From CAIZQW01 sp942493055 (GTDB lineage: Bacteria; Verrucomicrobiota; Kiritimatiellia; RFP12; UBA1067), in assembly GCA_942493055.1 (NCBI GenBank), contig OW818680.1, positions 4,278,001-4,342,000 of the forward strand: DNA of 64,000 nt. The letters run 5' to 3'. Positions 17,456-26,200 of this stretch are shown one piece after another. The translations under genes and the position numbers were made by a program. The notes beneath the pieces were generated by a model. The model was not told the origin of the DNA. It was given only the letters and a program-made list of their open reading frames with translations, and made no database searches. How positions within the stretch are numbered: position 1 is the stretch's first letter; each line of letters opens with the position of its first letter.

Positions 17456-18787
17456 TCACCGGCAGAGCGCAAAGCCTCCGACGCAGGTGTCCGCATTATA
17501 CCCAAAGCTCTTCACCTTTACAAACAGTTCGCGGCTTTTGCGTACTCCTTCCGGAATCGCATACAGGTTCACGGAGGAGTGCGTCTCCAAGAGCTTTGTC
17601 TCTGTCCACGTCCCGCCATCCGCAGATGCGTATATATGCACGGGCTCGCCAGTCTTGCGGTGCTTGCTCAAGGCCGCCAGCACAGCGAAGCGCGTGGCGG
17701 ACGGAACTGCGGCGAGTGGCAGACGGACGACCAGTTCGTCCACATAGAACCACCAGGTTCCGCAGTTGCCGCCCTTGCCGCTCACGAAGGCCGCTTTGGT
17801 GCTCGCTTCATCCTCTCCGATCAAGAGACGCCACAGCACATCGTCACGCCCTGCAAAGGGCAGCGGAATCGGTTGCGCGGGTTTGCTCAGGTCGGGCATC
17901 GCCTCGCTGATGAACCCCTTATTCACAGCGCCGTAGATGCGCGCCGCGATCCGTCCGTTGCTCATTCCGTAGATCCAATAACCGTTGACGCTCTTGACGT
18001 GAGCCACTTGCACGATCTTGGTCTTGGGTAGCGAGAAAACAGTGGTGGTGTTGTTGTGGACGTGCCCGGCGAGCAGCCAGAGGGGGCCTGTGTGTTCTGC
18101 AAAGGCCTCACATACCATCGCTGGAATCCCGCGTTCGCGTTCGGTCATGCCCAGCGAGGGTTGATGGACAAGCACCACGGCCGAGGCGTCGCGTGGCAGC
18201 GCTGCAGCCTGCGCCCGTATCCACGCGCGTTGACGTAGATCGATCCCGCCGTCATGTCCGCCATTCCAGATCATGAAGCGGATGCCTGACACCTCGAATG
18301 CCTCGTAGGGCTGGCATGCAGGAAACACGCTCCGAAAAAACGCGGCGTCTGTTTCGCCCGGCATCGTGTCGTGGTTACCGATCACCAGCTTGAGCGGTAT
18401 GCCCGCGTCCAACCGTGCGAGCTTTGCACGTAGCCCCTCCAGCCCTATGCGTGCCTGTGCCAGTCCCTTCTCGTCAGGGGTGTGTCCAAAATTACGCGAG
18501 ACGCTACAGCCGTTGTCGCCCAGCAGCGCGACGAAACGGGGCGCGGGCCGCATGGCGTTCCACGCCTCGATCTGTGCAGGGAAATGCTCGCTGTACTCCG
18601 GCTCATGGACATCCCCGCAAACAACAAACACGCTGTTACCTGCAGCCGTCGGATCAAAGCCCGCTGCCCGGAACGCCTCCAGCCAATCAGACTTCGATTC
18701 GGATTCGACGCTGAAAGACGTGAGCATTGTGAGTGCCGCAACTCCCATCACTACTTTTAAAAATCCGCGTCTGCTTTGCAGGCTCAT
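17456..18787 (-). CDS. Tat-exported calcineurin-like metallophosphoesterase
   Basis: 443 aa from ATG 18787 (AGGAAAC upstream); a longer frame from 18838 is less likely. The N-terminus carries a twin-arginine motif (SRRGFLK) followed by a hydrophobic stretch. Metallophosphoesterase motifs appear in order: CGDVHE, LLGDNG, VIGNHDT, then a GGHDGG turn and GHVHNN near the end of the catalytic domain. The GDVH motif is a variant of the usual D-x-H. The C-terminal 150 residues look like a beta domain. It lies 47 bp downstream of the ATPase-TPR gene on the same strand and may be transcribed with it. Substrate unknown. Confidence 0.82.
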   Translation of the reverse strand: MSLQSRRGFLKVVMGVAALTMLTSFSVESESKSDWLEAFRAAGFDPTAAGNSVFVVCGDVHEPEYSEHFPAQIEAWNAMRPAPRFVALLGDNGCSVSRNFGHTPDEKGLAQARIGLEGLRAKLARLDAGIPLKLVIGNHDTMPGETDAAFFRSVFPACQPYEAFEVSGIRFMIWNGGHDGGIDLRQRAWIRAQAAALPRDASAVVLVHQPSLGMTERERGIPAMVCEAFAEHTGPLWLLAGHVHNNTTTVFSLPKTKIVQVAHVKSVNGYWIYGMSNGRIAARIYGAVNKGFISEAMPDLSKPAQPIPLPFAGRDDVLWRLLIGEDEASTKAAFVSGKGGNCGTWWFYVDELVVRLPLAAVPSATRFAVLAALSKHRKTGEPVHIYASADGGTWTETKLLETHSSVNLYAIPEGVRKSRELFVKVKSFGYNADTCVGGFALCR

Positions 18788-18834
18788 TTCTTTTGTTTCC
18801 TTTTGGTATGGGCGTTTTGCCCATGTTCCACTGA

Positions 18835-21800
18835 TCACGAACGACGGCGAGTCTTTGCTGGGAGCTTAATAAGTCGGCGTTCGATACCATCGTAGAAAAT
18901 CTCCGCAGTAACGCGGATTTCGGGCGCGATATTCTGCAACGCCCGGCGGTCCCCGATCTGCAACGCCCGCAGAGCTTCCACCCAAGGCCGCAACCGGATG
19001 TTGTCACCGCGCTCTTCCAGAAAGGCAATCAATTCAGCCCCGTAGTTGAGGTGTATCAGCACAGCGCTGGCGCGGAGCCAATCGTCGGTATTGATCGCAA
19101 TAAAACCACCGTCACGAAGGGAAAGAGCCTTGGCAAGTGCATCACGGGCGAGGCCCCAGTTCGAGTCGTAAGCTGCAAATAAAGCTTCGTGAAGCTGAGT
19201 GGTATCAGGACATTCTTGTTTTTGTATTGCCCTCAACTCATCCATCAATGGACGTGCCCCCGAGCCTTCTCCCATGAAGTCGCGTCGCAGAAAAATGATA
19301 TTTTGAAGAGGGATGTCCTTAGACGGATCAAGACGACGGGCTGTATTATAAACTGTTACAGCATCACTCATACGCCCCATTAAGTCGCAGTAAAGGTTGC
19401 CCAAACCGTTCCAAGGCGCAGCTAATTTTGAATCACAGACAATCGCCTCACGGTAAGCTGTCTCGGCCTCGGCATAGCGCTGGAGATGGTCCTTCAAAAG
19501 GTTGCCAAGATTGTTCCAGGTCCAGATGTTTTTTGGCTCACATGAGATGGCTTCTCGATAGGCTATCTCGGCCTCGGCATAGCGCTGGAGATGGTGTTGT
19601 AGTAGGTTGCCAAGGTTGTTCCAGTGCCAGTCATTCTTCGGATCGCGAGCGATTGCCTCACGATAGGCAATCTCGGCATCGGCGTAGCGTTGGAGATGGT
19701 TTGCCAGTAGGTCGGCTAAGTTGAGCCAGGGCCAGGCATTTATCGGATCGTAGGCAATTGCCTCGCGGTAGGCCGTTTCGGCATCGGCGTAGCGTTGGAG
19801 ATGGTGTTGCAGCAGATTGCCAAGACTGTCCCAAAGCCAGGCATTATTTGGAGCGTGGACGATTGCCTCTCGGTACACATTCTCGGCTTCATCAAACCGC
19901 TGAAAACGATTCTGTAATAAGGAGCCCAGATAATAACAAGCCCAGGCATTCTTGGAATCGCAAGCGATTGCCTCGCGGTAGGCGATTTCAGCTTCGTCAA
20001 AGCGGTGGAGACGGTTTTCGAAAAGTTTACCTAGGCTAATCCAAGGCCAAGAATTATTCGGGTCGATTTCTATTGCTTTGCGGTAAGACCTCTCAGCCTC
20101 GTCATTGAGGCCAAGCCTAGTTTGCAACCGCTCGCCACATTGATCCCACTGCCATGCATCAGTAGTGTCGCTCGGCTGGATGCTGGAGCGAATGAGGGTG
20201 ATGCTGGTATCGCTGAGTTTGGAGCCAAAGCCATCAGGCAGTGAATCCACCATCAAAAGGATGCAGTTACTATCGTTTGTTTGCTTAAATGCTCGGTCCC
20301 AGTCTGCGACATCATCCCGGCTGAGAATTTGACCACTGGCCAAACGATGGGAAAACCAAGCGACGGCCTCCTCGGTATAGTTTTGTACATCAGCCTTTCG
20401 TGACTTGGAGAGGGTGTCGAGGACGCTATGGATTTCATCCTGGTTCAAGGTTCCCGCCCGCATGGCGAGCTGTTCGCGTTCACCACTGACAAACATGGCT
20501 CGGTCGCCGAGCACTGCTTTTGCGAAAACCTCGGGTGAAATGTCCGCCCCGACGGGTACAAGACTCATAAGTTTTTCGTGCAGACCGTTGAAAGCCAGTG
20601 TCGAAGGCGGTAGGGCGTCGAAATCAATCAGTTCACGCATTCGCTGGCGAGCCTCGGAGGCTTCTGCTCGCAGGGCCATAAGTTCGCTGTGCCGTTTGAG
20701 ATCTTCGGCTGTTTCAGGCTCTGAAAGACTGTCGGCGACAGCGCGGCTCCAAAGATAGCGGTCGGGGCTGAAGTGCTCCTCGTTCATCATGTGCCGGGCC
20801 AGCCGGATACGATCCGAGGGCTCGTAGAAGCTCTCCAGAAAGCGTGTGAGAAACTCCACCTCGCGGCGCTGGCGGCGGGAGGCGCTGCGCATCAGGAACC
20901 AGATGTTGAAGAAACGTTCGGCAATCTGGTAGCCCGTGCTGGATTCGTCAAAGAGGTCAACACGTTCGATGGTGCCGATCTTTTCCAAGCGGTCAAGCTG
21001 GGGACTGATCGTGCCAGTCGGTAGCCCAATGGCTTGAGCCAGTTTTGAGGCGGTGACCGGATCCCAGTGGTTGGCTATGGCGCTGGTGATCACCTGCTGT
21101 TGCGTGGTGAGTTCTTCGAAACGCGCTTTGTAAAGCGGAGTGACACGGTCAAGCAGTCCTTCGAGATCGCCGAATACGCTGGGAGCGAAGTCCTCGGCGT
21201 AGAGGAAAAAGAGTGTGAGCGTGGTACGAGGATTGCCGCCGGTGAGGTGGCGCAGCACCTTCAAACGAGCGGGATGCTGGAGCACGCGCTGGCGGACGTC
21301 TTCGCGCTGGGCTGTTTCGGCCAGATGCAACAGCAAGTCGCGCATCTCTGATTCTTCCAGCGGACGGAGATAATGGACTTTGAAATGATCATAGAAGGCG
21401 GCACCGTAATCCTGTGTCTGTGGAGGTGGAGAGGGACTGGCACCCACGAGGATCGGAGCGCCTGGCCGCATGAGCAATTCACGCAGGCTATGCTGCTGCC
21501 GTTCTGGCAGACGTTCGAAGACGAGCTGCAAGTTGTCCACGAGCAACACGGGGCGTTGGCCCGAAGTTTGTGCGGCCTTGGCAAAGGCACTATACACGTC
21601 ATCGGCAAAGGGCTGGTCCTCCTTCACGGAGCTTGCGCCGCCCGCAGTAAGCCGGGCGACTGTAGCGTCGATTTCAACGACAGCTTGGGCATCCCCAGCC
21701 TGCTCACGAGCATCAGCTAGGGAATCGAGGCAGTTTAGCCAGAACTTTGAGAGACGATCAACGGCGTATTGCTCCTCTGCAAAGATAAGCGGGATGAATC

Positions 21801-22056
21801 GTGCATGCAGCGCGGGTTCAGTGCGGAGTTCGGCGGCTATGCGGGCGAGGAGCATTGTTTTGCCCATGCCTCGCTGGCCAACAATGAGGTGATGTTGAGC
21901 GCGGCTCTTAGGTTTCTCAGCCGCGAGGTCAGCGATAATGCGGTCCAGCACCGGCCGCCGGGCGGCAAAGGCGGCGATGACTTGATCAGGTGGCATTCGC
22001 CCGGTGTTGTAGAGCGAAAGCTGATGTAGGGAGAGTATGGATTTTGTGTTTTTCAT
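18835..22056 (-). CDS. AAA/STAND-type ATPase with winged helix and C-terminal TPR array
   Basis: 1073 aa. Walker A is GQRGMGKT at residues 60-67. The Walker B-like strand is VLLVDNLQ at 170-177, where Asn replaces the usual second acidic residue. A winged-helix-like segment follows near 330-370 (TASKLAQAIGLPTGTISPQL). A helical linker leads to 7-8 TPR units of 36 residues (about 650-905) with the pattern AEIAYREAIA-D-PKN--W-NLGNLL. This layout (NTPase, wHTH, superstructure repeats) is that of STAND signalling NTPases, used in defence and regulation. The start overlaps the upstream ATPase stop by ATGA, so the two are coupled. Sensor and effector are not identified. Confidence 0.8.
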   Translation of the reverse strand: MKNTKSILSLHQLSLYNTGRMPPDQVIAAFAARRPVLDRIIADLAAEKPKSRAQHHLIVGQRGMGKTMLLARIAAELRTEPALHARFIPLIFAEEQYAVDRLSKFWLNCLDSLADAREQAGDAQAVVEIDATVARLTAGGASSVKEDQPFADDVYSAFAKAAQTSGQRPVLLVDNLQLVFERLPERQQHSLRELLMRPGAPILVGASPSPPPQTQDYGAAFYDHFKVHYLRPLEESEMRDLLLHLAETAQREDVRQRVLQHPARLKVLRHLTGGNPRTTLTLFFLYAEDFAPSVFGDLEGLLDRVTPLYKARFEELTTQQQVITSAIANHWDPVTASKLAQAIGLPTGTISPQLDRLEKIGTIERVDLFDESSTGYQIAERFFNIWFLMRSASRRQRREVEFLTRFLESFYEPSDRIRLARHMMNEEHFSPDRYLWSRAVADSLSEPETAEDLKRHSELMALRAEASEARQRMRELIDFDALPPSTLAFNGLHEKLMSLVPVGADISPEVFAKAVLGDRAMFVSGEREQLAMRAGTLNQDEIHSVLDTLSKSRKADVQNYTEEAVAWFSHRLASGQILSRDDVADWDRAFKQTNDSNCILLMVDSLPDGFGSKLSDTSITLIRSSIQPSDTTDAWQWDQCGERLQTRLGLNDEAERSYRKAIEIDPNNSWPWISLGKLFENRLHRFDEAEIAYREAIACDSKNAWACYYLGSLLQNRFQRFDEAENVYREAIVHAPNNAWLWDSLGNLLQHHLQRYADAETAYREAIAYDPINAWPWLNLADLLANHLQRYADAEIAYREAIARDPKNDWHWNNLGNLLQHHLQRYAEAEIAYREAISCEPKNIWTWNNLGNLLKDHLQRYAEAETAYREAIVCDSKLAAPWNGLGNLYCDLMGRMSDAVTVYNTARRLDPSKDIPLQNIIFLRRDFMGEGSGARPLMDELRAIQKQECPDTTQLHEALFAAYDSNWGLARDALAKALSLRDGGFIAINTDDWLRASAVLIHLNYGAELIAFLEERGDNIRLRPWVEALRALQIGDRRALQNIAPEIRVTAEIFYDGIERRLIKLPAKTRRRS
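19430..20110. repeat. 108-bp coding tandem repeats (TPR array)
   Basis: Inside the ATPase-TPR gene, successive 108-bp units remain very similar at DNA level: TCGGCCTCGGCATAGCGCTG and its variant TCGGCATCGGCGTAGCGTTG recur once per unit, as does GGAGATGGT. Similarity at silent positions implies recent unit gain by slippage or recombination, so repeat number may vary between strains. Confidence 0.75.
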
Positions 22057-23249
22057 CGGACTTCTCTGCAGAGCCAGTATTCACGAAGAAGAAAAGAGCG
22101 AAAGGCGTAATTACCGTTACTTTCCAGGAGATAACCATCACGTTGGAGCATGAGCAAGAGGCGTGATAATTGATCCTCAACAACAGTGGGGTCAGATGAC
22201 TGGCGGGTGCTCATGAGAGCATTCAGAATCTGATGACGTGTTCTACCGTCCGGATACTGACAAAGGTGGTACAAGGTATTCTTTGCCACAGTGGCGTCGC
22301 TTTGTTCAAACTGTTCGTCCAGCCGCTGCCGCCAAGTGTCAAACTGGCTGAGATTCTCTGGCAGAAGCAGATGGGCAAAGGCGGCTTCAACAGCCGCAAC
22401 ATCTGCGTGACTTGTTTCTGTGCCAACGATAGCGTGAAAGACGATCTGCAAGTGGTGCGGCAGCGGCCAGCCGACACGTTGAATAATCAGTGACCGAAGC
22501 TCCGGTGCAAGCGCTAGGCCATTGCTCTCCCCCAAACGCTCAAGAAATTGGTCAGCTTCCTGAGAGTCTAACGCTTCCAGATGCAGGCCGGTGAGGTCGT
22601 TGATCGTCTTCCGAAGGTTTCGGTCATCTACGAAGCTGTCGAGTCCGATGGAGCCGAGAAATAACCATCGTATGTGTTTTCGGTGGGTCTGGCGCAAAGC
22701 CCGTAACCAATGGAGCAGTCGATTGACACGCTCTGTTCCTTGCTCCTGTTTGCCGAGAGCGAGCAGGAGTTCAGGCATCTCATCGATTGCAAGAAGCACA
22801 GGCGATTCAGTGCTCTCTATTTTTCGGAAAATACTCTCAAGTGCGCGTCCGAGTGTGCTGTGATCCGGATCTTCAGGGGTTCCCATATCCATGTCGACAC
22901 CTGCGGTTCCGAATTTCATACCGCTCATGGCCGTTCGCACCTTTCGGAACGTAAGTAAGACGCGACTGAGCATTTCCGGGTGCAGACCGCTTTCATTCAG
23001 TCCATCTACAAGTTTCTCTGCAAAAGCGAGCTCGTCGTGGCAACCCTCGACGTTCATGAAGACAGCGGTTTTCCCTTCTTTACGTTCCAGTTCGCAAAGT
23101 TTCAATACAAGGGATGTCTTTCCGACTCGGCGAGGAGCGGTGAGCAAGATGTTCGCCTTGCTTGCCAGCTCTCGCTGGAGGCGGGAAAGATCCTGTGGAC
23201 GATCAAAAAAGTCGTCGTTCTCTACGGGTGAACCTGTTATGTTTCTCAT
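22053..23249 (-). CDS. AAA+ ATPase (archaeal-ATPase/STAND-like), first gene of ATPase pair
   Basis: 398 aa from ATG 23249 (MRNITGSPVENDDFF); an alternative TTG at 23288 would overlap the promoter -35 box. Walker A is APRRVGKT at residues 38-45, Walker B LLAIDEMPELL, and an FLGSIGL segment resembles sensor 1. The pattern F-x-x-R-x-x-L at residues 15-21, just before Walker A, is typical of the archaeal-type ATPase family. The C-terminal third looks like a winged helix (YPDGRTRHQILNAL, then a long helix and GYLLESNG). No Shine-Dalgarno is visible and the -10 box ends 9 bp before the ATG, so the message is probably leaderless. It overlaps the next gene by 4 bp. Confidence 0.8.
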   Translation of the reverse strand: MRNITGSPVENDDFFDRPQDLSRLQRELASKANILLTAPRRVGKTSLVLKLCELERKEGKTAVFMNVEGCHDELAFAEKLVDGLNESGLHPEMLSRVLLTFRKVRTAMSGMKFGTAGVDMDMGTPEDPDHSTLGRALESIFRKIESTESPVLLAIDEMPELLLALGKQEQGTERVNRLLHWLRALRQTHRKHIRWLFLGSIGLDSFVDDRNLRKTINDLTGLHLEALDSQEADQFLERLGESNGLALAPELRSLIIQRVGWPLPHHLQIVFHAIVGTETSHADVAAVEAAFAHLLLPENLSQFDTWRQRLDEQFEQSDATVAKNTLYHLCQYPDGRTRHQILNALMSTRQSSDPTVVEDQLSRLLLMLQRDGYLLESNGNYAFRSFLLREYWLCREVR

Positions 23250-23258
23250 ATGCGGCGA

Positions 23259-23319
23259 ATCATACAACAAGAGTGCGTCTCTTGTCAATATACAAAGTTG
23301 TATTTATACAGTATTGTAT
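23259..23319 (-). promoter_or_regulatory. Strong promoter with tandem palindromic operators
   Basis: On the minus strand TTGACA (23288-23283), 18 bp, TATGAT (23264-23259). Directly upstream of the -35 box are two 14-bp palindromes read on the plus strand: ATACAA-AG-TTGTAT (23290-23303, perfect) and ATACAG-TA-TTGTAT (23306-23319, one mismatch), centres 16 bp apart. A third half-site ATACAA (23262-23267) overlaps the -10 box. The layout suggests a dimeric repressor or activator bound at tandem sites. No obvious regulator gene is adjacent. Confidence 0.65.
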
Positions 23320-23380
23320 TTATTCATTTATTATTTACCGGATCAGAGTTGCCTGGTCACTGTTACCTGCTTCTCTCCAC

Positions 23381-24565
23381 TCACTTCGCGCTCCGTTTCC
23401 GATAGACCTGTGTGTCAATCACGCTACCGTCCATTTGTTTCAATGCTGCTGTCAGGGTGCCTGCAGCACAATCGAAGGTCAGCAGCATATAGCTGGAGAC
23501 TGGCTCGCAGACCACCGCCTTGGCGTCGCGGTACACAGTGCCGGGTTTTGCGACGCAGGTGTTGTAGTAGGGGAAGTTATTTGATTCGACAGCCCGCTCC
23601 GCATAATAGCCGAACCCTGTGATGAGCATTGTGCCCCGGCTGAACATCTCGTGCCATGCGCCTTGTTCCAGAGATCTGCACCGGCTCTCCGCATTGATCA
23701 GCGTCACGACAAAACCCGATCTGGTCTTAGCTGTCTGTTCGTCGTACCACTGGAACTGCTCGGACCCGCGCCGATGATCGTGGCTCGTCTGAAACGTTGT
23801 ACCAAAGTCACTCAGGTGGTGGAGGTCGAGAGCGAGGAAGGTCACGTCGGCCTGCGGAATGGTGAATGCCCACGTCCAGCCTGCGCCGGGCAGCGCGAAG
23901 ACGCTCAGGTAGGCTGTGGCGTCGATGTCATAGACCTCTGAACTGGAGCCTGGCTTCTTGTTCACCCGTGGACCGACCTGCTTGTCATGGTTGCCGAGAA
24001 TCGGCATGAAGGGTGTTGAAGCGAAAAAGGAAGCTTCAGATTTCAGCAGTTCGATGTAGGGCTGGATAGTGGTCTTGTCCCCGGCCTGCTTGGGGTTCGT
24101 GATGTGCGCCACATTATCGCCGACTGTCATCAGCATGTGCGGCCGGTCCGCTTTGAGCGCTGTCAGATCGGGATGGGTTGCGTAACCCAAGTCGCCGACC
24201 ACCGCGATCCGAATGGTGTTTTCCGGACAGGTTTGAAAAGAGAGCGTCTCTGATTTCTGTCCGCCTGTCTCGACGCAATAGAAGATGTTAGAACCGCGCT
24301 GCGGTGTAGGGATCTCCACATGGTGCAGGGTTCGCTCACCCTTCATCCAGACCTCTTGCGAGCAGGTCGCGTCCGTGCCGTAGCGCACGTGCGAAGGGCC
24401 AGGGGCCACGCTCTTCCAGTTGATGACGGTCTTTTCGGGGGATGGTGCGCGGTGGGTCAGCCAGACGGCTTCCACTTGCGCCTGAGCCGAGCCCCCGAGC
24501 AATGCCCATATAGCACATGTGATGATTGTCACGCCTATAACTTGAAGTTTTTGCCCACGAAACAC
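23381..24565 (-). CDS. Secreted purple-acid-phosphatase-like metallophosphoesterase
   Basis: About 394 aa from a GTG at 24565, just before the signal peptide (VTIITCAIWALLGGSAQAQ). The frame stays open to 24799, but that extension translates dispersed repeats and I reject it. After the signal comes a fibronectin-like N-terminal domain as in purple acid phosphatases (WLTHRAPSPEKTVINWKS). The catalytic motifs follow: VVGDLGYAT, TVGDNVAH, ILGNHDKQ, ALDLHHLSD and VTLINAESRC. The last sits where the usual V-x-x-H motif would be, so metal ligation there may be altered. The start is uncertain because no Shine-Dalgarno is visible. Confidence 0.75.
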   Translation of the reverse strand: MFRGQKLQVIGVTIITCAIWALLGGSAQAQVEAVWLTHRAPSPEKTVINWKSVAPGPSHVRYGTDATCSQEVWMKGERTLHHVEIPTPQRGSNIFYCVETGGQKSETLSFQTCPENTIRIAVVGDLGYATHPDLTALKADRPHMLMTVGDNVAHITNPKQAGDKTTIQPYIELLKSEASFFASTPFMPILGNHDKQVGPRVNKKPGSSSEVYDIDATAYLSVFALPGAGWTWAFTIPQADVTFLALDLHHLSDFGTTFQTSHDHRRGSEQFQWYDEQTAKTRSGFVVTLINAESRCRSLEQGAWHEMFSRGTMLITGFGYYAERAVESNNFPYYNTCVAKPGTVYRDAKAVVCEPVSSYMLLTFDCAAGTLTAALKQMDGSVIDTQVYRKRSAK

Positions 24566-25150
24566 ACGAAAATCACGAAAAAACACATCCCTCTGTGTAC
24601 TCTGTGAGAAACAAGTTACTCCTTCGCTAAAGCTACGGCGGCCAGGCAGAGCGCGCTCCAAGCGCGGCATTTCCCTTGGATATTGGATATTCCTTGTTGG
24701 ATATTGGTTATTCAGGCAACTCCTCTTCGTTTGTTCCCGCTCTTCGGCCGGCAGACTTATACCCTTTTCAGTTTCCCAAAAAATATGGGCTATGTCCACT
24801 TGTTCGTTAAAGAAAGTGTAGAATTCAAGGCCATAGCCTTCTGGCTAGTCATCCTTTGAGTCTCTTAGTCTTCCAGTCTTGGCGTCCTAAAACAGAGGAA
24901 TGGCCCAGCAATGGATTGCCCAAGGACGCAAAGACTGATAGACCCCAAGACGCAAAGGATAAGACCGAAGGACCGCGAAGACTAATATTTGAGTCTTTAA
25001 GTCTTCCGGTCTGGGCGTCCTCAAAAACAGCAAGAAAGCCTGCCAACGGTTCCAGAATGGAATTGACCAAGGACTTAAAGACGGATAGACTACACGACTC
25101 AAAAGAAAGACGGAAAAGACTTTTGGTCGAAGGCTATCCGTCTCTGTATT
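24566..25150. repeat. Cluster of dispersed intergenic repeats
   Basis: No gene in 24566-25183. Three families are visible: a CACGAAA-type array (24557-24590) with CTCTGTGTACTCTGTGAG; tandem GGATATTGG units (about 24676-24715); and two copies of a quasi-palindromic element built from GAGTCT/AGTCTT and its complement AAGACT/GACGC (24850-24960 and 24990-25135). The last 48 bp (25088-25135) recur at 26055-26102. Confidence 0.7.
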
Positions 25151-25183
25151 TATCGAACTTGGGTCATTAATAGAGGGTTAATC

Positions 25184-25903
25184 ATGTCTACTATCTTCAA
25201 GAAGAGCGGTGGGTATCGTAAGCTGTTTTCATTTAACTTCGCAACGATCATCCATCTGGGGGCTATTCAGTTCTGCAAAGCATTCATTCCATGGCAGGAG
25301 GATTCGCTGGGAAAGACTGTCGGGCAAATGATTGGCGCGGCGCGTTCGGGACGCATCAATATCGCCGAAGGGTCGGAACGTGCAGGGACATCGGCGGAGA
25401 CAGAAATTAAGCTAACCGATGTTGCACGCGCGAGTCTTGCAGAACTCCAAAACGACCTTGAAACATTCCTTGCGGAACGAGAAGTGTTGCCATGGAGTAT
25501 TCATGATAACGATTTTCAAGCCGTTGCATCCATTAATCTTGCGCCGTTCAGTTACACGGAGGACGTGCTGCATGATCATTGGGTTTACCTTCATCAGGAA
25601 AAGCGCAAGTTTGACCCCTGGCTGAAACACAAAGATCCTGGGGTGGTTGCGAATGCATTGATCGTACTGATCTTGCGGACCATGGGGATGCTAAGTAATC
25701 AGATGACTCGGCAGGAAGAGCAGTTCATACAAGATGGCGGAATCTCAGAGCGCATGCATAAGGTCCGCACATCTGAACTCGTTAAAACTCTGCCGCAATG
25801 TCCCGAATGCGGCAAGCCCATGAAACAGCGTGTTTCGGCGAAAGGCCCCTTCTGGGGGTGTACCGGCTATCCAACGTGCAAAGGCACGCAGCCAATGCAA
25901 TAA
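25184..25903 (+). CDS. Four-helix-bundle protein with C-terminal topoisomerase-type zinc ribbon
   Basis: 239 aa; GAGGG 8 bp before the ATG. Residues about 20-190 form a four-helix bundle like the 23S rRNA intervening-sequence (S23) family: LGKTVGQMIGAARSGRINIAE, then SLAELQNDLETFL and an RTMGMLSNQMTRQEEQF helix. The C-terminus (CPECGKP, 17 residues, WGCTGYPTCKG) is a four-cysteine zinc ribbon as found at the end of type IA topoisomerases, implying nucleic-acid binding. This fusion (four-helix-bundle suffix domain) is known as a family but its function is not. The gene sits between 48-bp direct repeats. Confidence 0.85.
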   Translation: MSTIFKKSGGYRKLFSFNFATIIHLGAIQFCKAFIPWQEDSLGKTVGQMIGAARSGRINIAEGSERAGTSAETEIKLTDVARASLAELQNDLETFLAEREVLPWSIHDNDFQAVASINLAPFSYTEDVLHDHWVYLHQEKRKFDPWLKHKDPGVVANALIVLILRTMGMLSNQMTRQEEQFIQDGGISERMHKVRTSELVKTLPQCPECGKPMKQRVSAKGPFWGCTGYPTCKGTQPMQ

Positions 25904-25916
25904 GGTCTTTTAGGTC

Positions 25917-26198
25917 TTCATCCTTTGAGTCTCTTAGTCTTTCAGTCTTTGCGTCCTCAATAACAGAAAGTAGCTCAGGAATGGGTTGAGCAAGGACGCC
26001 AAGACCTGAAGACTCCAAGACGCAAAGGGTTGGCCAAGGACGCCAAGACGAATAGACTACAAGACTCAAAAGAAAGACGGAGAAGACTTTTGGTCGAAGG
26101 CTCTCCAGCTTGCAAAGGCACGCAGCCGATTAAATAAGCAGTCTTCCCAGTCTTCATCCTTTGAGTCTCTTGGTCTTCCAGTCTTTGCGTCCTTGCGA
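25917..26198. repeat. GAGTCT/AAGAC dispersed element plus vestigial 3' gene end
   Basis: Contains one full quasi-palindromic element (25917-26030), the right-hand copy of the 48-bp direct repeat (26055-26102, 46/48 identical to 25088-25135) and a partial element at 26152-26198. At 26099-26137 the bases read GSPACKGTQPIK-stop, nearly the end of the preceding gene (GYPTCKGTQPMQ-stop). This is likely the remnant of a second copy. Confidence 0.65.
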
Positions 26199-26200
26199 CT

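Noticed and set aside
19430..20110. Regular 108-bp repeats considered as a CRISPR array
   Set aside because: They are in frame inside a coding TPR array with no spacers of constant unrelated sequence.
24566..24799. N-terminal extension of the phosphoesterase gene
   Set aside because: It translates dispersed repeats (NQYPTRNIQYP-like and FFRDFRVFRG-like) and lies before a proper signal peptide.
24850..26198. AAGAC-rich repeats considered as CRISPR or coding repeats
   Set aside because: Units vary, are quasi-palindromic, lack spacers and have no cas genes nearby; the ORFs in them are repeat translations.
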